A DNA stretch of 5,696 nucleotides, from assembly GCA_011390085.1 (NCBI GenBank), contig JAABTB010000170.1:1-5696 (forward strand). Reading direction: 5' to 3'. The stretch is from Desulfobacula sp. (GTDB taxonomy: Bacteria; Desulfobacterota; Desulfobacteria; Desulfobacterales; Desulfobacteraceae). The notes beneath the pieces were generated by a model. That model saw only the letters and a list, made by a program, of their open reading frames with translations. It was not told where the DNA came from and did not search any database. A program made the translations under genes and the position numbers. Below are positions 1 to 5,033 of the stretch, piece by piece (position 1 is the stretch's first letter; the number at the start of each line of letters is the position of its first letter).

Positions 1-12
1 ATAAAGATGTTT

Positions 13-18
13 TATAAT
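13..18 (+). promoter_or_regulatory. Candidate sigma-70 type -10 box (TATAAT)
   Basis: The hexamer is a perfect match to the housekeeping -10 consensus in a locally AT-rich stretch. Transcription would start near base 24-26, inside the adjoining dyad, and run toward the operon. The matching -35 element would lie left of the window edge, so only half of the promoter can be judged. A TATAAT by chance in AT-rich DNA is possible; the adjoining operator-like dyad raises the likelihood that it is real. Confidence 0.5.
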
Positions 19-33
19 AGTGGTCTTACCACT
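19..33. promoter_or_regulatory. Operator-like dyad, GntR (FadR/PdhR/LldR) type
   Basis: AGTGGT-CTT-ACCACT is a perfect 6-bp inverted repeat around 3 bases. The inner TGGT-N3-ACCA matches the operator core known for FadR-subfamily GntR regulators, including PdhR (pyruvate-responsive) and LldR (lactate-responsive). It directly follows the TATAAT and would cover the transcription start, a normal position for a repressor. The downstream genes look like 2-hydroxyacid uptake and oxidation, which fits this regulator class. No regulator gene is in the window, so its identity is inferred. Confidence 0.55.
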
Positions 34-38
34 TAATC

Positions 39-130
39 ATGGGGCCGATACCGACTCTGACGTTCCGTGGTTAAATGATGAACCGGCTTGCAACCCTATC
101 CCTAAGGATGGAAAACATGGCCCTGTTTTT
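39..130 (+). promoter_or_regulatory. Possible structured 5' leader
   Basis: Hand folding gives an 8-bp closing helix (39-46 with 119-126, two G-U pairs), a hairpin 65-72/81-86 with a 2-nt bulge, and a 6-bp hairpin with a CTAA loop (96-101/106-111, one G-U). A run of five T (126-130) follows the 3' side of the closing helix, 14 nt before the Shine-Dalgarno sequence. That layout could suit an attenuator or ligand-sensing leader. I do not recognise a known riboswitch class, and pairings of this size can arise by chance, so this is tentative. Confidence 0.25.
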
Positions 131-143
131 GCAGCTTACCGTC

Positions 144-149
144 TCAAGA
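144..149 (+). promoter_or_regulatory. Ribosome binding site deciding the first start codon
   Basis: AAGAGG lies 8 nt upstream of the ATG at 158. The same reading frame stays open back to a GTG at base 20, but that codon has no Shine-Dalgarno sequence and sits inside the presumed operator and transcription start. This site therefore favours initiation at 158. Confidence 0.6.
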
Positions 150-157
150 GGCACCAC

Positions 158-466
158 ATGACAACAACCTTACAGATTCTAATGGGCGTTGTTTTTTTTG
201 TAGGAACGTTTATCCTCAGCCAGATCATCGTCGGCCGACGCCTGCGCACCATAGGCGCCCGGATACTTCAGGAATTATCGGAACGAAGGGCCCTGGATGG
301 ACCCAGCGCCGTCGAACTTGCCTATGCCAAAGCCGATTGGATGCCCAAGGGCCTGCGGGATCTGCGGCCCAAATCCCTGAATGACCTTGTCCAGAGCGAT
401 ATCGTGGGAAAAACCCCGGAAGGAAAATTCTATCTGAAAAAACAACCCCATGAACTTAAGTTATGA
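158..466 (+). CDS. Small single-pass membrane protein, unknown function
   Basis: This encodes 102 residues. I do not recognise a named family. Residues about 5-26 form one hydrophobic helix with few charges, followed at once by RRLR (27-30). By the positive-inside rule the remaining ~75 residues should be cytoplasmic. That tail has an amphipathic stretch (about 31-45, ILQEL), then AVEL (51-54), a GLRDLRPKSLNDLV segment (65-78) and a GKFYL end (89-93). The order helix-helix-helix-short strand resembles a small winged-helix-like fold, but that is only a guess from pattern. The ATG at 158 is chosen because of the AAGAGG at 144-149; the frame extends upstream to GTG 20, but that extension is polar, lacks a ribosome site and overlaps control signals. 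It ends 66 nt before dctP on the same strand and probably shares its transcript, so an accessory or regulatory role for the transporter is possible but unproven. Confidence 0.65.
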   Translation: MTTTLQILMGVVFFVGTFILSQIIVGRRLRTIGARILQELSERRALDGPSAVELAYAKADWMPKGLRDLRPKSLNDLVQSDIVGKTPEGKFYLKKQPHELKL

Positions 467-532
467 GGCCCCGGCCCCGGCTGTACGCCTCAAATCCCGT
501 ATCAACCCTAAACCCCTAAAGGAGAAGATGGT

Positions 533-1720
533 ATGAAAAAACTGAGTATGGCAGTATGCGTTGTTTTAATGGTCACGGCCTTTGTTGCGGTCAATGCCTG
601 GGCAGCCGATCAAAAACCGGCCGCGCCCGGAGCGGCTGCGCCCAAAAAGATCGAAAAATTCGGCGAGGACAAGAGGGCCAAGGACTGGGCCAACAAGAAA
701 TGGGAAACCTCGGCCAAAAAATACACCCTGCGAATGAGTGACCCCTGGGGCGGACTTTTGTTCCATGACATTGCCCAGCATTTCTGCGACAGCGTCAAGG
801 CTGCCAGCGGCGGTCGCCTGGAGATCAAGCTCTTTACCACCGGCGCCATTGTCCCGGCCATGGAAGTATTTGAAGCCACCTCCAAGGGCACCCTGGATGT
901 TTTCCATTCCTGGCCCGGATACTGGAAGGGTAAAAACGAGGCCTTTGTCGCTTTTGCCTCCGTGCCCTACGGGCTGGACAATGAAGGCTATAATATCTGG
1001 TACTATGAACGAGGCGGCAAGGAAATGTTTGATGAACTCTACGGCCGGTTCAATATGGTTCCCTTTTTCTGCGGCAATGTCGGCCAGGAACTGGGTCTCC
1101 ACTCCAACAAAAAAGCCACCAAGCTGGAAGATTTCAAAGGAATGAAGGTCCGCACCGTGGGCTGGTACATGGACATTTTGACCAAACTCGGCGTTACGGT
1201 CACCCCGCTGCCCGGCCCCGAGATCTACCTGGCTCTGGAGCGCGGCGTCATTGATGCCGTCGAATTCAGCTCGCCGGCGGCCAATGTGCCCTCCGGCTTT
1301 CATGAAATCACCAAATATGTCATCGAACCGGGAGTCCACCAGCCCTCCTGCCAGTTTGACGTGGTTTTCAACAAGGACAAATGGAATGAATTGCCCGATG
1401 ATCTGAAAGCCATCGTGGAAATCTGCGCCAAGGAAACCCAGCTCTGGGCCAATGCCTGGCAGGAAAACCTCAATATCGAAGCCCTCAAAATCATTGGCGC
1501 CAAATCCGAATTCGTAAAAATGGATGATGCCACCATTGTTGAATTTGCCAATATTTCCTTCAAATACCTGGATGAACTCAGAGCCAAGGACCCGGATGTA
1601 AAAAAAGTCCTGGATTCCCAGGAAGAATATAAAAAAGCCTCTGCTCCCTGGCGTGAAATGCGCAAAGGGCTTGCCCCCTGGCCCCAGGAAGATGTGGTCA
1701 AGGGAAAACTGCTTCAATAA
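533..1720 (+). CDS. dctP: TRAP transporter solute-binding protein, DctP family
   Basis: Periplasmic binding subunit (395 aa) that captures the substrate and hands it to the DctQM membrane complex. Residues 1-24 or 1-25 are a Sec signal peptide: KK near the start, a hydrophobic core (6-20), and AWA-A at the cleavage region; C9 is inside the core, so it is not a lipobox. The folded domain appears to begin at YTLRMSD (64-70). Family marks are GGRLEIKLFTTGAIVP (93-108), Q185, the LEDFKGMKVR segment ending in the conserved substrate arginine R207, and DAVEF (241-245). From family knowledge, the Gln, Arg and Glu-aromatic set resembles TakP-like proteins, which bind 2-oxo or 2-hydroxy monocarboxylates with a metal ion; TakP has Trp where this has F245. 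It is longer than most DctP proteins (about 330-365 aa), mainly because of a Pro/Ala/Lys-rich spacer (about 26-63). The start is set by AAAGGAGA at 518-525; ATG 528 in another frame stops after two codons. Confidence 0.93.
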   Translation: MKKLSMAVCVVLMVTAFVAVNAWAADQKPAAPGAAAPKKIEKFGEDKRAKDWANKKWETSAKKYTLRMSDPWGGLLFHDIAQHFCDSVKAASGGRLEIKLFTTGAIVPAMEVFEATSKGTLDVFHSWPGYWKGKNEAFVAFASVPYGLDNEGYNIWYYERGGKEMFDELYGRFNMVPFFCGNVGQELGLHSNKKATKLEDFKGMKVRTVGWYMDILTKLGVTVTPLPGPEIYLALERGVIDAVEFSSPAANVPSGFHEITKYVIEPGVHQPSCQFDVVFNKDKWNELPDDLKAIVEICAKETQLWANAWQENLNIEALKIIGAKSEFVKMDDATIVEFANISFKYLDELRAKDPDVKKVLDSQEEYKKASAPWREMRKGLAPWPQEDVVKGKLLQ

Positions 1721-1732
1721 AAACCGCCCTAT

Positions 1733-1763
1733 CCCCGCAGCCTTACCCGCTGCGGGGCTTTTT
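1733..1763 (+). terminator. Intra-operon hairpin with T-tract after dctP
   Basis: CCCCGCAGC (1733-1741) pairs perfectly with GCTGCGGGG (1749-1757) across a 7-nt loop, followed by C and five T (1758-1763). This has the form of a Rho-independent terminator. It lies 13 nt after the dctP stop and just before the dctQ ribosome site (AAAGGA, 1766-1771). Since the transporter cannot work without dctQM, I infer partial termination or 3'-end protection of dctP mRNA, giving more binding protein than membrane subunits, as is common in binding-protein operons. Confidence 0.75.
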
Positions 1764-1779
1764 CGAAAGGATCCGAACC

Positions 1780-2283
1780 ATGCTGAAAAAGTTCGTAAGG
1801 GCCGTGGATGCCCTTAATGCAGCCATCGGAAGATTTACGGCCCTTTTGCTCATCCCCCTGGTGGCCGTGGTTTTTTACGAAGTGCTCATGCGCAAGATCT
1901 TCAATGCTCCCACCACCTGGGCCTTTGAGATGACCATCTATATTTACGGCTTTCATTTCATGATGGCCATGGGCGTGACCTATCTTCACGACAGGCATGT
2001 GCGCATCGATGTCATCACCCTGCAACTGCCGTCCAAGGCCCAACTAGTGCTGAGGCTCATCACCTTCTGGGTGATTTTCCTGCCCTTTGTCGGCGCCATG
2101 CTCTGGGCCGGTACCGAGTATGCCGCCAACTCCTGGATGCAGTGGGAGCATAGCTGGAGCGCCTGGAAGCCGCCTTTATATCCGTTTAAAACCATCATTC
2201 CGGTATCCCTGCTGCTGCTGTTGCTCCAGGGACTGGCCAATTTCATCCGCGAATGGTACCAGCTCAAGGGAGAAGATATATGA
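1780..2283 (+). CDS. dctQ: TRAP transporter small permease subunit, DctQ family
   Basis: Inner-membrane small subunit (167 aa) that partners DctM in Na+-driven import of the DctP-delivered substrate. Four membrane segments are visible at about 17-37, 48-69, 88-111 and 137-157, the usual DctQ topology and length. Family marks include the YEVLMRKIF stretch at the end of helix 1, W47, and HDRHVRIDV (70-78) in the loop after helix 2. The loop before helix 4 has four Trp in eleven residues (119-129), followed by PPLYPFK (131-137), a form seen in DctQ proteins paired with TakP-like binding proteins. AAAGGA (1766-1771) stands 8 nt before the ATG. Its TGA overlaps the dctM start, so the two membrane subunits should be translationally coupled and made in matched amounts. 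Subfamily and substrate are less certain than the DctQ assignment. Confidence 0.92.
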   Translation: MLKKFVRAVDALNAAIGRFTALLLIPLVAVVFYEVLMRKIFNAPTTWAFEMTIYIYGFHFMMAMGVTYLHDRHVRIDVITLQLPSKAQLVLRLITFWVIFLPFVGAMLWAGTEYAANSWMQWEHSWSAWKPPLYPFKTIIPVSLLLLLLQGLANFIREWYQLKGEDI

Positions 2284-3614
2284 ATCCGGAAACCTTAGCC
2301 ATCACCATGTTTTTCACTCTTTTTGTGGCCCTGTTGCTGGGCCACCCACTGGCCTTTTCCCTGGGCATGCTGGCTGTCATCTTCGGCGTAATCGGCTGGG
2401 GCGGGTCCCTGGACGCCATCCTGGGTCTTCTGGCCAACCGCGCTTACGGAGTCATGGAAGAATACGTGCTTGTGGCCGTACCCCTGTTCATCTTCATGGC
2501 CCAGATCCTGGATGCCTCGGGCATTGCCGCCCGGCTCTTTGAAACCATGCACATCGTCATGGGCCGGATTCGCGGCGGATTGGGCGTTGCAGTTATCCTG
2601 GCCTCCACGGTCTTTGCCGCCACGGCCGGCGTGGTCGGGGCCACGGAAGTATCCATCGGCCTGTTGGCCATCCCGGCCCTGATGAAAGTGCGCTACAATA
2701 TCCCCCTCATCGCCGGTACCATCTGCGCCGGCGGTACCCTGGGGATTTTGATTCCGCCCAGCATCATGCTGGTGGTTTACGGCAGCCTTACCCAGATCTC
2801 CGTGGGCTGGCTCTATGCTGCGGCCTTTGCGCCAGGCCTTCTGCTGGCCGGGCTGTACGTGATTTATATTGCTGTGATCTGCATGGTCAAGCCCGACTAT
2901 GGTCCTGCGGAAACAGATTCTGAACACGGTTTTACGGAAAAACTGAATATGTTCGCCGTTTCCATTGTCCCGCCCCTGGTTCTGGTATTTGTTGTCATGG
3001 GCAGCATTATCGGCGGGGTCGCCACCCCCACTGAAGCCGCCGGGCTGGGATGCGTGGGCGCCATCCTCCTGGCGCTGTTATACCGGAAATTTTCCTGGAA
3101 AAGCATCAAGGATGCCTGCTGGTCCACCACCCTGACCACTTCCATGATCATGACCCTGTTCCTGGGCGGCAACGCTTTCCAGGCGGTTTTCATGGGGCTT
3201 GGCGGCGGGGATGCCATCGCCGGTTTTCTTCTAGGCACCCAGCTTAATCCCATTGCCCTGCTCTTTGTCATGATGGGCATTGTCTTTTTCCTGGGGTGTT
3301 TTCTGGACTGGCTGGGAATTTTGCTCATCGTCACCCCAATCTTCATTCCGGTCACCCAGGAACTCGGCTTTAACCAGCTCTGGTTTGCCACCATCATCTG
3401 CATGAACCTGCAGATGGCGTTTTTAACCCCGCCCTTTGGCTATTCCCTGTTTTATCTGAGAGGCATTGCCCCTCCGGAAATGACGATCTACCATATTTAC
3501 AAAGGCGTGGTTCCCTTTGTGATTCTCCAATGGATCGGGCTGATCATCTGCATTATCTGGCCGGAGATCATCATGTGGGCGCCGCGGGCCTTTTTCGGGG
3601 CCTCGGTGGGATAA
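2280..3614 (+). CDS. dctM: TRAP transporter large permease subunit, DctM family
   Basis: The transport channel (444 aa), an inner-membrane protein of about 12 hydrophobic segments that couples Na+ entry to substrate uptake. Family signatures seen: TAGVVGATEVSIG (115-127), GGTLGILIPPSI (151-162), GGVATPTEAAG (245-255), the GCFLD and TPIFIPV segment (339-358), and LTPPFGYSLFYLRG (382-395). The two similar halves around GxxGILIPPS and GxxTPTEAAG fit the inverted-repeat, elevator-type architecture known for DctM/SiaM. Full length for the family. The ATG at 2280 overlaps the dctQ TGA as ATGA and has GGGAG at 2268-2272; an earlier in-frame GTG at 2253 would add nine residues that do not resemble a DctM N-terminus. 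The next gene starts 8 nt after its stop, tying transport to oxidation of the substrate. Confidence 0.95.
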   Translation: MNPETLAITMFFTLFVALLLGHPLAFSLGMLAVIFGVIGWGGSLDAILGLLANRAYGVMEEYVLVAVPLFIFMAQILDASGIAARLFETMHIVMGRIRGGLGVAVILASTVFAATAGVVGATEVSIGLLAIPALMKVRYNIPLIAGTICAGGTLGILIPPSIMLVVYGSLTQISVGWLYAAAFAPGLLLAGLYVIYIAVICMVKPDYGPAETDSEHGFTEKLNMFAVSIVPPLVLVFVVMGSIIGGVATPTEAAGLGCVGAILLALLYRKFSWKSIKDACWSTTLTTSMIMTLFLGGNAFQAVFMGLGGGDAIAGFLLGTQLNPIALLFVMMGIVFFLGCFLDWLGILLIVTPIFIPVTQELGFNQLWFATIICMNLQMAFLTPPFGYSLFYLRGIAPPEMTIYHIYKGVVPFVILQWIGLIICIIWPEIIMWAPRAFFGASVG

Positions 3615-3622
3615 GAGGAACT

Positions 3623-4996
3623 ATGAATCCATTGTTCATCAAAGAATTAGAGGCCATTGTGGGCAAGCCCCATACCCTGTCCGACCGGGAATCCCTGGCA
3701 GTCTATGGGTATGACGCCACCCCGGAAATGGAGAGCCGGCCGGGGGTGGTCCTGCTGCCCGGTACAGCCGATGAAATCGCCCGTATCATGAAGGTATGCC
3801 ACGGGGCTGGAATCAGCGTAACCCCCCGGGGCTCAGGCACGAACCTGTCGGGGGGTGCCATCGCCGGAAGCGAGGGGGTCCTGGTCCAGACCAGCCGCCT
3901 GAACCGCATCATCGAAATAGACGAGGAAAACCTCACTGCCACGGTGGAGCCGGGGTTGATCACCAGCACCCTGCACAAAGAAGTAGAGGAACGGGGACTG
4001 TTCTATCCGCCTGATCCGGGCAGCATGAACATTTCCACCATGGGGGGCAACGTGGCCGAGAATTCAGGCGGTTTGCGGGGCCTGAAATACGGGGTGACCG
4101 CCGATTACGTCATGGGCCTCAACACCGTTCTGGCCGACGGAAGCCTCCTGCATACCGGCGGCAAGGTGGTCAAGGATGTGGCCGGGTACTGTCTCAATCC
4201 GCTCCTGGTCTCCTCCGAGGGCACCCTGGGATTTTTCACCGCCATCACCGTGAAACTGATTCCCAAGCCCCGGGTCAAGACCACCATGCTGGTTCATTTC
4301 CCTGAGATGCGCCATGCTGCCCTGACGGTTTCAGCCGTCATTGCCGCAAAAATAATCCCGGCCACCCTGGAATTTTTAGACAAGGTCACCATCAAATGTG
4401 TTGAGGATTATGCCCATGTGGGGCTGCCCCTGGATGTGGAGGCCGTGCTGCTCATCGAGGTGGACGGCCATCCGGTAGTGGTTGCGGAAGAAGCGGCCGG
4501 GGTGGAGGCTATCTGTAAAAAACACGGCTGTTCTTTTTTTCAAACCGCAAGGACCACCGATGAAGCGCTCCGGCTGGCCACGGCCCGGCGCACAGCCCTC
4601 TCGGCCCTGGCGCGCCTGAGGCCCACCACCATCCTGGAGGACGCCACCGTACCCCGGAGCCGCATTGCGGACATGCTGAAGGTTATCCAGGATGCAGCCC
4701 AAAAATACCGGGTCACCATCGGCACCTTCGGTCATGCCGGGGACGGCAACCTGCATCCCACCTGCCTGACCGACGAGAGGGACAGAGACGAAATCGCACG
4801 GGCTCATATGGCCTTTGACGAGATCTTTGACGCGGCCATATCCATGGGCGGTACCATCACCGGAGAACATGGGGTGGGGCTGGCTAAAAAAAAATACCTG
4901 CCGAGGCTGGTGGGGGAGACGGGTATCCGGGTCATGCGTGGGATCAAGCAGGCCTTTGATCCCAAGGGCATCCTGAATCCGGGAAAAATATTTTAA
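3623..4996 (+). CDS. glcD: FAD-linked 2-hydroxyacid dehydrogenase, GlcD type
   Basis: Flavin subunit (457 aa) of the glycolate oxidase / D-lactate dehydrogenase family; it oxidises a 2-hydroxyacid to the 2-oxoacid and passes electrons onward. The N-terminal PCMH-type FAD domain (about 38-215) shows VVLLPGTADEI (42-52), the diphosphate-binding PRGSGTNLSGG (68-78), PPDPGS (129-134), GGNVAENSGG (141-150) and KYGVT (155-159). The C-terminal FAD-oxidase domain (about 216-454) has the active-site and metal-type motif GHAGDGNLHP (370-379), GEHGVG (414-419) and the closing FDPKGILNPGK (445-455). Length is typical. The ATG at 3623 has AGAGG (3614-3618) overlapping the dctM stop; the frame runs upstream into dctM without a credible start. 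Directly after a TRAP importer and before an Fe-S partner, lactate or glycolate are the likeliest substrates; glycolate versus D-lactate versus a larger hydroxyacid cannot be told from sequence alone. Confidence 0.93.
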   Translation: MNPLFIKELEAIVGKPHTLSDRESLAVYGYDATPEMESRPGVVLLPGTADEIARIMKVCHGAGISVTPRGSGTNLSGGAIAGSEGVLVQTSRLNRIIEIDEENLTATVEPGLITSTLHKEVEERGLFYPPDPGSMNISTMGGNVAENSGGLRGLKYGVTADYVMGLNTVLADGSLLHTGGKVVKDVAGYCLNPLLVSSEGTLGFFTAITVKLIPKPRVKTTMLVHFPEMRHAALTVSAVIAAKIIPATLEFLDKVTIKCVEDYAHVGLPLDVEAVLLIEVDGHPVVVAEEAAGVEAICKKHGCSFFQTARTTDEALRLATARRTALSALARLRPTTILEDATVPRSRIADMLKVIQDAAQKYRVTIGTFGHAGDGNLHPTCLTDERDRDEIARAHMAFDEIFDAAISMGGTITGEHGVGLAKKKYLPRLVGETGIRVMRGIKQAFDPKGILNPGKIF

Positions 4997-5020
4997 GGCT
5001 AAGCATGATCTTATCCTTAA
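4993..5020 (+). promoter_or_regulatory. Hairpin across the glcD stop codon
   Basis: TTAAGGCTAAG (4993-5003) can pair with CTTATCCTTAA (5010-5020) at 10 of 11 positions around a CATGAT loop. It includes the glcD TAA (4994-4996) and ends 13 nt before the next ATG. The stem is AT-rich and lacks a following T-run, so a simple terminator is unlikely. It may mark an mRNA processing or stability point, or tune translation of the Fe-S gene. Confidence 0.4.
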
Positions 5021-5033
5021 CCTGGGGCTTTTC

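Noticed and set aside
1..36. Possible C-terminal end of an upstream gene (frame 1 open to TAA at 34-36)
   Set aside because: Only eleven codons are visible and they overlap the TATAAT and dyad; too little to support a coding call.
20..157. Upstream extension of the first gene from GTG 20
   Set aside because: There is no ribosome site before GTG 20, the codon lies in the operator-like dyad and near the presumed transcription start, and the added 46 residues are polar and Pro/His-rich ahead of what looks like an N-terminal membrane anchor.
467..520. Short direct repeats: GGCCCC twice (467-478) and CCCTAAA twice (506-512, 514-520)
   Set aside because: Very short, only two copies each, and in a plain 66-nt intergenic gap; no stem plus T-run that would make a terminator. 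Most likely chance.
566..1717. Long open frame (383 codons) antisense to dctP
   Set aside because: It mirrors the dctP codon phase almost end to end; the strong GC bias at third positions keeps the reverse frame open. The translation is Gly/Phe/His-rich with no domain, and dctP is clearly the real gene.
2295..2927. Open antisense frame (210 codons) under dctM
   Set aside because: Composition is rich in His, Gln and Gly, typical of a shadow of a hydrophobic membrane protein; no ribosome site or recognisable motif.
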